Source of the DNA: Branchiostoma floridae
Lineage: Eukaryota; Chordata; Leptocardii; Amphioxiformes; Branchiostomatidae
DNA: 64,000 bases
Reading direction: 5' to 3'
Assembly: GCF_000003815.2 (NCBI RefSeq)
Contig: NC_049993.1
Span: forward strand, 7,997,762 to 8,061,761
A program made the translations under genes and the position numbers. Positions 51,672-63,794 of this stretch are shown here, piece after piece. The notes beneath the pieces were generated by a model. The model saw only the letters and a program-made list of their open reading frames with translations. It searched no databases and was not told the origin of the DNA. Every line of letters begins with the position of its first letter. Within the stretch, counting starts at the first letter, position 1.

Positions 51672-54600
51672 CTGGAAGACGTAAAATACACATTGATCTA
51701 ATGATGATAAAGGTATTGATAAAGGTATTGAGCAACTTAAGATTCAAAATACCTTAATTGAGTTTACACTTGTGAACTTTGATTCAAGTTTTGCACAGGT
51801 ACATAATGTACATGTGAAAGCCAATGCTTTGAGGCATTCATCTTTCAGTACCATGGACAGGTGCTGTTTCTAAACATGTTTTACTTTATAAGTCCTTTTT
51901 TTCTTTTAACAGAGAGGAATGTAACACTTTGCAACATGTTTTCATGTTAAGGTTAATCAATTCTGAAGTCCTATTCAGTTTCTGCATGTGCATGGGAGTG
52001 AAGTAAAAACACTTTTTATCTACTTCTACAAACCTTCCCGTTCCGATTTCCTCTTTGGCCCCCATAGCCATGCCTTGTTGCCTGTTGCCCTCTATTGTTG
52101 TACTGGCTGTAGGCACTTCCTGTGTGCCGATGTTGGTAGGGCTGAGCAACAGCTACATTAGAACCATACTTTGGCGGCAGGTTCTGAATCTCAGCACCAT
52201 ACTGTGAGAATAACTGCCTCGATGACGGCTGTGGACCTGCAGGAGTTGGACATCCTCCATATCCTGCTTGGTGTGATGTTGGAAGTGTGTTCCTGACATT
52301 CTGTCCATTGTTGTAGAGGTTTGTAAAAGTTGCCAGGTAGTCAGAATCAGCTGCGTGTGGGTTTCCATGTCTTGTGACAGTTGAAGAGGACACACCACCG
52401 GTGTTGAGGGACGTAGTTTCTGTGGGTTCGTCATTGACGGGTGCTGCAGCAGCAAAAGGTTTCACAGACACTATGCTATTGTTGTGAACATCATGGCCAT
52501 CAGAGGCATGTTGTTTGCTTTGCCTGGTGATAGTATAGGGCATCTGCTGTGGCCTTGGGAGTGAAGCAGTGTGCCATGGTAAAGCACTTGACACACTTGT
52601 ATGTGCCTTGGGTTGTATGCCTGGAAAAGCTGAAGAATTTACCAAACTCCTGTTATCGATATTTCCAGTGACTCTTTCCATGCTCTCATTGCTGATGCTA
52701 ATATTGTGAGCGCCCAGCATGCTAAGATCGCATGTAGAAGCTATAAACTCCAGAGGAGTCTGTTCATAGATGGACTTGCTTACGATAGGTAGCTCTTGCA
52801 GTTCAGGCCTAACAGGATAGGTGTCTCTGTTACATGACACTAACTGAGCCTCACTCTTCAGGTTTCTATTCGTGTATGACCGACTTTCAGCAGACTGTGA
52901 TGAGCTCCTCTGTATGTTTTGGCAGATGAAAGGTGCGGATGCTGTTAACGAAGCTAGATTCAGGGTGTAATTATCAGAGCTAACAGCTGTCAAGACTTCA
53001 TGGGCATGCTTTTGAGTGCTAGATTCCTTGAAGCTACTTTCATACAGTCCTTTGGGCACTGTATTATTACCTTCATCATGCACATTCATGACAAAGTGAT
53101 TCCTGGACCTCTTAGGGCTCCTCACATGGATATCAAAGCTTTCATCTCTGGTGTGGGACTGTATCATCTCAGGATAAGGGAGATCTGTTGTTTGAAAGTT
53201 GGAATTCTGTGTTGACAGATTGCCACCTGTTTCACTGCTTAAGACCTTGCCAACACTACTCTCCAGGTCTTGTAAAGATGTGGGGAAATTTGGTTTCCTC
53301 AACAGCATTTCATCGTCACTTAAACCTGAACTCATGGTGTTTTCTGGGAGTTTTGACCCCAGAGGCAGACAGTTGCTGTGTGGTTGTGGAGAGGAAACAG
53401 GCATGTCTGTTTCTGTGCGGATGTCTGGCTCACTGTGTGCCACTTGGTAGAAAGCCTGGACAAACAAAAATCAACAAGGTGTGGTTGGCTAATCAGTAAT
53501 GGGGATCATGTTTTGTGATAAGCCATTGTGCAGAAAATCATGGGCAATGAACCTGACAAAGATTTTCAACATATTGGGATTTATGGTGTCAAACCAAAAA
53601 TGTGTTATCAACTTTGTGTGGGAAATATGCGTAAGAGTTGCTGACTTTTGCAGACCATAATGATAAGCCATGTATTGTGATGAAAATCTTGTAATGAACC
53701 TGATAAAAAATTTCCAACATATAGGGATTAATGGTGTCTTCATCAGTAAATTAACACTGCAACAAAACAGTATAAAATCATGTAATTAGATTAGGATAGG
53801 AGACTATGGATGGGAGAGATACTGCTATCTGATGGGCATTCTCACCTGTAGCACCTTGTGAGGTATCCATGGACACAGGGTGAAAAGCTCCTGGATGGGA
53901 CAGGTGAGCAGCTGGTACAGAGGAGCTGCTGTCAGCATCACCTGGGCACTGGGGGAGGGGCAGGCATGAAATCATTGCTTGCTTCATAATCACAACTATT
54001 TCAATTATTGTACACTACTTTGATTGGCCTGGTATTGTTAACATTTAACGCAAATCCATATTGGATTTCATTTATTCCAGTAAAATTTGTCCCCTTTTGT
54101 CTCCACCTGACTGAATGTAAAATGTCTTGTCCTGTATAGAGTGCACCGTCTTGCAATTGGGAGTCAAATCTTATACTATTAGGTAGAATTGTCAACCCAG
54201 ATGTCATGAGAAGAAATAGACATTCAAGTCAGGTAAATAGACATATCAGCATCATACAATACAAGAAAGTAACACCAGTGTATACATTTACATTGTATGG
54301 GTTGATAATTTTATGGATAACTTTTTCCTGATTTAAAACATATTCTAAAGTATCAGTGACAACAGGGTAAACACAAACACAGCTTAACAATTTTTGGATT
54401 GAACATCTATACCAATAATACTTAAAATACCTAATATCCTTATATAATATACCTGAATGAGTTGATGCAGGGGAAGGAAAGTAGAAATTGCTCATGCTGG
54501 ATGTATAGAGGAGAGAGAGAATCACTGTTAGAAATGTACTTCTCATCAGTTCTTGATGTTCTATCTACAGTACTGCAGATCTAGATGCTATGGGTTTTCA

Positions 54601-57600
54601 AACTCAATCTTAATACTATCATAGAGAAAGACTTGTGTGAATAGCATAGGCACAACTGACCATGCTGATGTCTTCAGTGAGCCATGTTCTGTTGACCCAG
54701 TCTTTCTGTGCCCAGACAGTGGTGTGAGCCAGCGCCCTGTCCCCCACCTCCCTCACCAGTCTGGCTGCATCTGGGGTGCTACTGGCATACAGGATCTAGA
54801 ATACAAGAAGCAAGCTTTGCCATGTTTGGCCCCTGCCAATTTTATTTCTCGATTCTCAGAATCATTATTAAAAAAAGTTAAATTGACCATTTGGGGCACA
54901 TGTCAGCCACATAATATTTATATTTTGGTGCCGCCAGTTGTAGAGATTTCTATATTCTTAGTTGTTGTCTTAAGTGAAAAGCTTTTGTTTCAAGCATCTA
55001 TTCATGCATCAAAGTTTCTGCAGAGCACAATAGAAGTAAGGAGGTTTCTCACAGAATTTTTTTTTCTTATTCCTACTTCATTTCTCCACTCCTTTGATCC
55101 TTTGCAAAATTGGTAGCACCAATAACAAATTGCATTTCTGTGGCAATGTACATGTATAAGTTATTGCCTCACACACATGGTTTCTGGAGATAAGGTATCT
55201 ACGTAAGCCTTGATAGGCAGATAACAAGGTATGGCAGAATAGAATACACCAACCTTGACCTCAAAGCCGTGATCCTTAGGTGAGAGGTGTGTGATGGCAG
55301 CGGTGAGCCGCGCCAGGTTACTGGTGACTGCTCCAGAGAAGGGGTAGGTGGTGTTTTTACCCTGACCAGTGTACAGGACTGTCCAGCACAGCTGGAACTT
55401 TGGAGCCAATCCCAGCAACTGGTTTATCAGAGGGTCAGCTTCCTTGTCTCCAAGCAAACCTAATAGATTTGAAACCAGTTAAAGACAAGGTGTTTGAAAC
55501 AAAATGTGATACATGGGTAAGTCAAAATGTTCTCAGTCTCATCTAAGGGGCACAAATTGTGTGTTGAATCATAATCATACATTATACTAATGCCTTCTTT
55601 CTAGCCAAAAGGGTATCACTTTCAAAGAAATGACCACTAACAAAAATTTGAGTTTCAGTGGACATTGGCAGAACTTTAAGATATACACTGACAAGAATAG
55701 GGTATAATTATATAAGCATCTGCCAGTGTATTTTCTCATAGTTTACAAGTAACTTACTTATCAATTGTTTTGCAGAAAATGTAACATATTCAATGAAATT
55801 GCATATCATTTGAAGGTGCAGTCTTGGGTTCAAATCTTTGATTACACTGTATTGCATGACTACACCATGTACCTGTAAGGTCCTGCAGTACCATACATGT
55901 CCTCTCATCCACAATGATGTCTGGATGGGCCTGTTCTCTCCTGTCAGCAGAGGTCTTCAGTTGGGAGTAGTCTCTTTCCACTATCAGTACATCATGTCTG
56001 CAGAACATCAGTACATGTAGAACATGCTATAACATTTTTGTGATAAACACTTTATGCCAAGTTACTGAAATTTGAAAATAAAATCACAAAATTATGGAAG
56101 GAACAAGGAAGTTCATTGCTTTTGCCAATCATCAATTAAACAAGAAACCCTTTTGTCGATATTGATTCAAACGTTTCCCCTTTAAGCCATTGTCTATGCC
56201 ACCAAACAACAGGTACTACCTTGCATCTCAATGGATTTGCTGATCCTAGTCTACAGTGTAATTTCAGTAGACTTTACGAGGGGCATTCAATAAGTAATGT
56301 CCCTGACCCACTTCCAGTTGTCTGATCTAGATGAAATTTTGCATGTGTAATGAGTCATATCTCTATGGGTTATGTTGCAAAAAACAGCTCTGAACTAATT
56401 GTGGTTACTGATTTACTGGTGTTTGAACTGAGTCAGGTGTGAAATGGACCAGGTGTGAAATGGAGTAAGTTGAGTGTCGCGCAGTGATCCGGTTTTTGTA
56501 TTTGAAAGGACGCACACCAAAGGGGACTTTTGATGAAATGAAAAAAACTTATAGTGATGATGCCCCATCATATGACCTTGTAAAACGCTTGCATCCTGAA
56601 TTCAAACAAGGTCGGAAGTCTGTGGAAACAGCTCCCAGACCTGGTCGTCCCTCTTCTGCCATTGATGAGGCATCTGTCAGGGGACCAACCTGGGATGTCC
56701 TACAAGAACGGTGTCCAGAGCTACATGAAATGATGGGAGAAATGCAAAACTCTGGGTGGTTTCTATGAAGAGAAAGACTAATAACTGTGCCAAGTTTCAT
56801 TAATCTCCTGCTATGGGAAATGGGTCAGGGACATTACTTATTGAATGCCCCTCGTATATACTGTCTGCACTATCTATCACCTGTTTTTTTTTTAGATTAT
56901 AAAGCCTCCTTACCTTGCCTCCAGAAGATGGAGTAGTTCACTGTTAGCAGTGAGTCTCCTGGAGCCTATGAATGTGTACTGGGGACATGCACCTGGCTGG
57001 GTCTTACAGCTCAGTGTAGCTGGTAAAGCTGAAGAAAAAAAAACACACAAATCATTTTTAAAAATGGTCACTTTTTACCGCCATTCTATTGCAGTTTTAA
57101 ACTGTACTAACAATTAAGTAAGAAGTAGGTCATTTCTTTGACAATTCTATTTCACACAGAAATTAGATAGTTATGTTTCTGGCGTCCTGGAGATACAATA
57201 AGAATTCTTGACAGCTATCAGTGAACATTTGATTTCCAAATGATAACAGTACAACTGGACATATCACTTTGAATTAGCAACATTCTGTCTACTTCACATT
57301 TCTTCTGTTGTATACAGCAGCATTTGGTATATTAAAAGATTGTACTGACTTAAAGGCAGTGGAAAGAGAAGGATGGGCTTGCCTTCCAATACCATGCTCA
57401 ATACAAAATGGATGAACTAGCCACAGTCCAAATGGCCTACCCACCTACTATATAGTCTAAGCAAGAGTATAATAGAAATGCTTACCAGTATTCCCAGCCT
57501 CCCAGGGCCCTAGTGTCTTCAGTGCCAGGTGCCTGATGTGTTGTCTCTTGCACAGGTCCATCCATGGGGAGGTTTCCTCATATTGGTACTCCACAACCAG

Positions 57601-60600
57601 GGAGAACTGTGCCCAGGGGAAGTCACTGCCAATGATAATGCTGCACACCACCAGGCAGTCACTCTTGTCAAGTCTAGGTAGAGTCAGACATGAATAGTTT
57701 AGATGTGATAGATTTTTTGGTGTGATACAACTAGTTGCTGCTGCAAACCTGCAAAGCTAGTGCATTGGCAGTTACACTGGTACGGTTGTGTGATGCAGAT
57801 TCAGAAATCAGCACTGTTCAACTTCAAGTAAGTGTTTCTTTATACCCAGCCACAAATTTAAAGCTAAATAAAGTTGGTACAATGATTACCATAAGAAAGT
57901 TAACAGATAGGTTAGTCATGAAAGGAGGAAAGGCAATGTAAAAACAAAAGAGTTATCTATCATGAAAAGGAGTTTTGAAACAAGAATTATAAGTCTTATT
58001 TGAACCATGAAAACATGTGCCACCTCTTTACAACCTCCTCAGATGACACCTGTCCATCTGTATCAGCTGAGCTCATGGTCGACACAAAGTTGACTCCTGG
58101 TGGGAAAACAAGCAAGGCAACACACTCAATGAAACATCAAACAACCAAACAACAAAAAAGAAACGCAGGCTATAATATTCAACAAAAGGCAAACTGGAAA
58201 TATTTTGGAACAGTGATTGACACAAACCTTCAATAGTTTGGAGCATGTCAGACACCTTTGTGACCAGTTGTGAAGGGTCTGCTTTTAGTATGATCAGAAT
58301 CTGAAACACAAGTTAGACATTAAACATTGATTTACAATCTTATGTGGCTTTGTGGTGTGTTGACTATTGCTAGTGTACTTGTGTATTAAGCCAAACATTC
58401 TACAAAAGCATTTAACAGTAGTAGACTCACCATACTAGACCTTCTAGCTAATACAGACCAAGGTCTTGCATAGTGAAAACAAGTTATACCTTAGGGTCCT
58501 GGTCACTGCTCTTACACTTCTTCCTGACCCTCCAGTCTGCTATCTGCCTTGCCATCTCCAGTAGTTTGGGGTGGAGAACCTTTTTCTCCTGGAACAGGCA
58601 GTGGGTTTGGCACAGGTGATGGTGAACATACTCCAGGCTGTCTGGAAAAACAAACAAACAAATAAACTAACAAACATGGAGATGACGTGTCTCTCAGCTC
58701 TGTTTGAGTTGAGTGTATTGAGATACCTCTTGCAGTAGCCCATTTTCAAAGCTAAATTAAATGTATTTAGCCTTATAAAACAACATAGCACAGGTAAATA
58801 CAACAGGCAATATATCAAATGGCCTTCTGTTAGTAAATATTGACAACAGGCACAAATTAAAGGTACAGGAAGAGATCAATATTGTGCAGGTACATGTACA
58901 CAGGTTACTGTACATTTGTGCCTGCTGTGGCTTACCTCCCAAGGTCTCTTTGTATTTGTCTTGCATTGCTCCAAGGTGAACTATGAAAACAATAAAAGCT
59001 TAAAATGTGTAGTTCAACACGGAAACATTTTTGACAATAAAAAATGGCACATCAAAGACCAACACACTTATAGAGAAAGGTAGGGATCACCAAGTTTGTG
59101 TCTTTGCTGCAAATGCAAGTCCTAGCAAAGCTGTGCTGCACTGTTTCTAGCTATATGAAAAAACATCATGCTTCACCTCAGCTGATGATGACTGCTTTAA
59201 CTTTTACTTGCTAATGCTTGCTAATATACAATTCATAATTAGTTATAATCTTTTATGGTTTGTTACAAGACAATGGCATCAAAGAAGATTGATTAAGCTT
59301 GCCTATGGCAGTCACCAGTCCACTGTGCAGTAAGAGCTCAGCTGCAGTCACCAGGGTATGGAGGCACAGGGACAGCCGGTAACACTGCTGCAGGTTTTCG
59401 CCTGTTAGTTAGGAAACAGTTTATACACATTTTGCATAGCTCTTACAAACAAGTAAAACCCATCCCATCTATGTATGTTCAACTTTTACACTTTTTCCAT
59501 CACTTAGCACTAAGCAGACATGCAGTATGTACCATTTTAAAAGTATTTTTTTATGACTTAATCAGGAAATTCAACATCTGACCATCTGTACACAAATGAG
59601 TACTCTACCCACAGTGATAGCAGTAGAATATAACTTGTTGTAATATTATCTGTGCTTTCACAGCTGTGATCAAGAAAGTGCAGATGGGTGCTACTCTATG
59701 GGAAAGACTTTCATTAACTGTATTTATTTGTATTTGATTTATGCTATTGCAGTCACCTATATTTCAGCACCAAGGGAAGGAACAGTTTGTAAGCAGAAGG
59801 AACAGTTTGTAAGCAGACGGACAGCATGTAAACCCAGCATAGCCATGCATTTTTTCCAGAGTCCTCTTTGCATAAAGTCAATTTGTCGTGCCAATTCTCT
59901 AAAAACCCCTCAATGTAATACCCTAAAAATTCAAATTGGACAAAGTTTTTCAAGGTAAATATAACAGAGGTTTTACGATGCCATCCAGCATACTTCGTTA
60001 GTGTTTTCATTCAGATTTGAAGAAATGATAAGCCCTACATACAATTTTTCAATCTGTAAACAACAACAGCTTACCTGGCTCAGGTGTGTCTTTTAATGTC
60101 TTCTGTTGCTGCTTGAGGAGGAACAGGGTGATGTCTGGGGTGAGGGACTCAAAGGTGTGTGAGGCTGGGATGATTCCAAACTCACACATGGAGGTCATCA
60201 CGGGCCGGGCGCTGTCCTCCACAAACTCACACAGCTCCTTATATTCAGCTGTCAGCAATGGAAACATAGGCATTTAGATTTTTGTGCTGGTTGCAATAAA
60301 CATATCCTTTCAGAAATCATGGAAATAAGACATCTCTGGTATCATGAATATATATAGGTTAAAGATCTCAGAGTTTAATGTAATACAAATGGAGCAATTT
60401 ACCAAAGATAGTAGCCCCTTTTCAAACTAAGCTTTGCTGCATTAGCTAAATTAAAAAGTCCCTGTCATCCTTTGCAATCTACAACAAGGTTGATACAGTA
60501 AAAAAATATCTAGTTTGGAGCCTGATAAAAAGAATTCTGAAAGAAGTAATGTCCTAGCTCCGTGTAAAATGTACCAAAACAATGATTGAACAATAATTCA

Positions 60601-63600
60601 GGGAATTTAGATAAAAATGCATTACTAGTACAGATGGTACAATGATATCCTACCAGAAAGTTTGACCTCCACCACTCTGCTCTTGACCTTTTTCCTGCTC
60701 TGTCTGCTGGGGACAGAAGACCCAGGTGTTCCGGGGGTCCTGGGTTCTCGGGGTTCCATATCTGCTCGTACTAAAGGTGTCTGTGGGGCTTTCATCGCCC
60801 TGGCTTGTGCCTCTAAAACATAAAAAAAGAAAATGGCATAGCATTTTCTTTTTACCTAGTAAAATGCTAGATGAAATCCCTATTTCAGCATAAATTGTTA
60901 TGGCACTAATAGCCTTCACATAAATTTCAACATGGTGGATCAAGGTTTGATAGCCAGCAGGCTTTTAGCCAGGCATGCGTGAACGCATCATCTGGACGCA
61001 CTTTTCTCAGAATAACAAGAAATTTGATGCCCCTGGACGCCCTATACTGGGGAGAAAATCCTCTAACAAGCATGAAATTCTGATTGACCAGGGATGCAAC
61101 CAGGTCATCTGTGGTCACAGTCTTCTACTGTGACATCTGTAACAGTATTTTTGCCTCTTGGGATACCTTAGAATGCACTGTTTTAACTTAAAATCATCAA
61201 AAACTCTGCACCATGGAAGATGGATGCCCCCGGACCCCCCTACAATAGTCACTTACCGCGACTCACCAATAAGTTTGGACTCCCTATAATAAAATCCTAG
61301 CTAAAAGCCTGATAGCCAGAGATCCACATATTTTAACAGCATTAGCTGTCATTACAACACATTCAACTCTTGACATTAAAATTAGTTTCAGAAGAAAGAG
61401 GACATTTTAATTCAATTAATTACTACAGTTTCCACAAGGAGAAGTTTTACAAACATACAGATAGCCCAAAAGGGTTACCAAAGAGTATTTGTCAGTGTTG
61501 GGCTACATAAAGAATGATAACATGCTGCAGAAATCTATACGTAAGTTAGGAGTTTGATAAAAAAAATGCCATTTAATTCATCTTACTTGGCATTGTAGTC
61601 CTGACACCAACAGGACTCTCCTGTGTCTTCCCAGTCCTAATCATAAGGAACTGGTCTATGGGACAATCAGTTTCCCACAGTCCAGAGGGTGTCTTCTTCT
61701 TTGGTGGGGATACATTGTCTGATATCTATAGAAAAAAGAGAATCTGATTTTATCATAGAAACTACATACACCAAAAAAGAATTACTCAAACAACTGGACA
61801 TAATTTTGGTCATACGTTTCAGATAGCATCCACTATATTTCTGCAGTACCTTGGACAGAAAAATGTCTTATACTGGAAAGGAGCTGAATCAAAAAGAAGG
61901 ACCAATGGTCTCATTATATGTACAATTGCACTTAATATCTAAATCTGTAGATATCTCCAGCCACTGTGAATTGAACTGTTAACTGCAGTTCAGAGGTAGC
62001 TGGTATAATGAAATATCTTCACTCCTTGTTTATGTTATACAAATGATGATAAAACCAATCTAACCTTTATCTGTGGCTTGACAGGTGGAATCCAAGTCTT
62101 CCTCACCCATGTTTCTGTATCAAAGGTGACACAAAGAAACAAAGACATGTACATATATAGCTTCTTTGCCTATAAACTACCTGTCCTTGGTGCTGAATGA
62201 ATGACACCTAATGACTCTGCACCAAAAAGTGTCTTCTTATTTCAGTATGTATCTGTGTGAATATACATATTGCCACCTGGCTGAGCTTGGATGCTTGGTT
62301 TTATGATTTGCAAATAAAAGAGATCAAAACATGACCATTTTCCTTTCCAACAAAGTATCTGTCCTTGGTGCTGAATACATGTAACATAAACAAACTTGAA
62401 CTTTACTTAACATTGTTTATATGTGAATATAACAATTAAAAAAATAAGTAAATCTTTGTTCACCTGTCTGTGTTCTAATGCTTGGTATACCATTTGGAGG
62501 CTGTGGACTGTCACTCAGTTCTTTCTGTACCACATCCAGGGAATCTGTTGTATGGTGAGGCCGGCCATCTTCAAAACATGCTAGAAGCAAATGTAGAGTC
62601 ATTTAAGATAGATAAAATTCTCTTAGAATAGTCTTGCACTGCTGATTTCTAAAAAAAGTATGATTCAGTTTTTCTACTTTGCTTTTTGTTGTGAAGAATA
62701 ACAGAATCAAACTATATGTAAACAGCCATATTTAGACACCTTAGTTGAAGATAAGGTTTGAGAGTAATCACGACAGTGATTGTGTAAAAGCACAAGCCAT
62801 GGCTTTAGCATTGAACAAAATGCCTATGAATCTAAATTTGAAAGGGATGCTTATCCATGTCTTCTTGGTTCAAACTAGCTTACATTATTCTTATCTACTC
62901 ACAGTTGAACTCCTCTGGTGTATACTTTTCAAACTTTTCCTGTGAAATCTCTGTGTCACACTTTGCTTCTGTCTCTTGCCTTGACAGAATCTTCTCATGT
63001 AGAATAGTTGTTGCCATAACACCGGAGGAGTACAACAGGCGGTCCCATGGAAGGGACAGCTCCAAGTCGCTTCCACAGTCGTCATACTGCAACTTTAGCT
63101 TTTCTGCAGCATCTACATGCAACTGNNNNNNNNNNNNNNNNNNNNNNNNNNNNNNNNNNNNNNNNNNNNNNNNNNNNNNNNNNNNNNNNNNNNNNNNNNN
63201 NNNNNNNNNNNNNNNNNNNNNNNNNTTTGATTGTTATTATCTTAATCAACAGATTTTACAAAATGGGTAAGATCTTACAGTGAAGGCTTTGGGGACATCT
63301 TGATAGGGGAAACTTCAGATAGCATTTCCTTAAGGCTGGCTTGCTGGTCCTCAGGTTGATCAAGTTCAGCAGGAGACTCTAACAGAGACTTCTCTACCTG
63401 ACAGGGAGACTTAGACTCCAGTCCTGAAATAAGAGTGGGAATGAGGCTGTTTCTTGTCATTTTGGTACATGCTTGGATGTTTCCAGATCTTGCACAAAAT
63501 GGCTGTTTTTTACATTTTGTGCTTTATTGTTTTTTAGATTATACTCTAAGACTTACACTTTGCATCATATTCCAACTGTGCAATCAAAGGTCACACACAT

Positions 63601-63794
63601 CCAATTTTGGTCTCCTAAAAATGGGACCTGAAGGAAATTGAGATAAATTACATTTATACCTTGTGAGTTGAGTTGTGAGAAATCTTGAAGAGTTTCCTCC
63701 ACTTTAATGATTTCTTCACAGACCTCAAATGTCTCTTGAGGTTTGCCAGCTTTTGTACAAGACTTCCCCGAACAGGTGACCAGTGCTTGAATGT
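51003..63794 (-). CDS. SHOC1: SHOC1-like meiotic crossover protein (23 visible exons, N-terminus outside window)
   Basis: Exons 5' to 3': 63660-63794, 63279-63423, 62903 to beyond 63125, 62464-62580, 62065-62114, 61587-61725, 60654-60812, 60075-60248, 59303-59401, 58936-58980, 58490-58641, 58228-58300, about 58050-58096, about 57486-57673, 56914-57028, 55873-55997, 55254-55459, 54661-54795, 54453-54496, 53846-53948, 52034-53455, 51602-51671, 51003-51145. About 1370 codons are visible. SHOC1 (ZIP2 in yeast) works with SPO16 as an XPF-ERCC1-like complex that binds branched DNA and stabilises meiotic crossover intermediates. Recognition rests on the order [29 protein letters not shown] and a C-terminal [12 protein letters not shown] block, remembered from the vertebrate family. 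Phases agree at nearly all junctions; the join between 58050 and 57673 and the gap junctions are unresolved. The true first exon is not visible. Confidence 0.82.
51185..51445 (+). mobile_element. tRNA-derived SINE
   Basis: Box A-like TGGCTCAGCGATCAGGCTTG at 51199 and box B-like GGGTTTGAGTCC at 51228-51239 sit at tRNA-like spacing, followed by a tRNA-unrelated body (CACTCCACCCAAGTTTTAAG, GGTCGGGGAGGTAAAGG). It lies in the last intron of SHOC1, antisense to it. A fragment of a related body is near 57350-57430. Confidence 0.65.
52034..53455 (-). CDS. SHOC1: SHOC1 long disordered exon
   Basis: A single 1422-nt exon (474 codons, phase 0 to 0) begins [20 protein letters not shown] after acceptor TTTGTCCAG and ends [15 protein letters not shown]. 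It is rich in Ser, Thr, Asn, Gln and Pro without domains, which fits the poorly conserved C-terminal half of SHOC1. The last 60 residues are Tyr/Gly/Arg/Asn-rich ([11 protein letters not shown]), a composition often seen in nucleic-acid-binding or condensate-forming tails. Confidence 0.8.
53846..54496 (-). CDS. SHOC1: SHOC1 helix-hairpin-helix-like exons
   Basis: Exon 54453-54496 reads [14 protein letters not shown] and exon 53846-53948 reads [20 protein letters not shown] then [15 protein letters not shown]. The FPCIN motif followed by a helix, a Leu-rich segment and a valine-lysine-valine turn matches the tandem HhH region after the XPF-like core of SHOC1, used by XPF-type proteins for dimerisation and DNA binding. 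The correct reading frame is set by splice phases 0, 2 and 0; the other open frames here are shadows. Confidence 0.78.
54661..57673 (-). CDS. SHOC1: SHOC1 XPF-like nuclease core exons
   Basis: Five exons carry the central Rossmann-like and XPF-type region. Exon about 57486-57673: [20 protein letters not shown] and VVEYQYEE. Exon 56914-57028: [20 protein letters not shown]. Exon 55873-55997: [10 protein letters not shown] and [17 protein letters not shown]. Exon 55254-55459: [11 protein letters not shown] and HGFEVK. Exon 54661-54795: [19 protein letters not shown] and [16 protein letters not shown] nucleases carry ERKxxxD here; that active-site motif is not seen, so the fold is probably structural and catalytically dead, as is known for SHOC1/ZIP2. 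Confidence 0.8.
56277..56854 (+). mobile_element. Internally deleted mariner-like element
   Basis: A 578-bp element with near-perfect inverted ends of about 35 bp (CGAGGGGCATTCAATAAGTA and following) flanked by TA. Inside is the start of a mariner transposase. It sits in a SHOC1 intron between exons 15 and 16, on the opposite strand. Confidence 0.88.
56442..56768 (+). pseudogene. Mariner transposase N-terminal remnant
   Basis: The frame reads [20 protein letters not shown], then [37 protein letters not shown], which is the DNA-binding helix-turn-helix (HTH_48-type) region of mariner transposases. A TAA at the third codon of the original start and loss of the whole DDD catalytic domain make it dead. 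The last part ([13 protein letters not shown]) is out of family context and marks the deletion. Confidence 0.85.
58050..60248 (-). CDS. SHOC1: SHOC1 central helical exons
   Basis: Six small exons (60075-60248, 59303-59401, 58936-58980, 58490-58641, 58228-58300, about 58050-58096) encode Leu/His/Cys-rich helices: [38 protein letters not shown] and [16 protein letters not shown]. The exon ending at 59303 uses ATAG|GCAAGC, a probable GC-AG intron, because the next exon joins only in that phase. For the last exon two donors (58050 or 58035) are possible, both phase 0, while the following exon's best acceptor asks for phase 2; a small exon may be missing. Confidence 0.65.
60654..63794 (-). CDS. 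SHOC1: SHOC1 N-terminal exons (seven visible)
   Basis: These exons encode a mostly acidic and polar region with little recognisable structure (for example [20 protein letters not shown], then [30 protein letters not shown], and a Lys/Arg-rich stretch ending [13 protein letters not shown]). GT-AG sites and phases fit from 62903 down to 60654. Exon 3 has no acceptor before the assembly gap, so its 5' end is lost. An ATG at 63799-63801 looks like part of an acceptor (CCAATGACAG) rather than a start, so the gene probably continues beyond 64000. Confidence 0.65.
60958..61311. mobile_element. hAT-like element with perfect 8-bp duplication
   Basis: A 354-bp element starting CAGGCTTTTAGCCAGG and ending CCTAGCTAAAAGCCTG, flanked by ATAGCCAG at 60950-60957 and 61312-61319. 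It lies in the SHOC1 intron between exons 6 and 7 and has no transposase. Confidence 0.88.
63126..63225. other. Assembly gap of exactly 100 N
   Basis: A run of 100 N, the usual placeholder for a gap of unknown size. It removes the acceptor and 5' part of SHOC1 exon 3 and part of the intron before it. Confidence 0.98.

Noticed and set aside
52153..52455. Second minus-strand open frame within the long SHOC1 exon
   Set aside because: Shadow frame of the 474-codon exon, which has correct splice borders and phases.
53778..53993. Minus-strand frame reading through 53846-53948 in another phase
   Set aside because: Splice phase and family motifs select a different frame of the same exon ([13 protein letters not shown]...).
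54637..55116. 159-codon plus-strand open frame
   Set aside because: Antisense shadow of SHOC1 exon 54661-54795 plus intron sequence.
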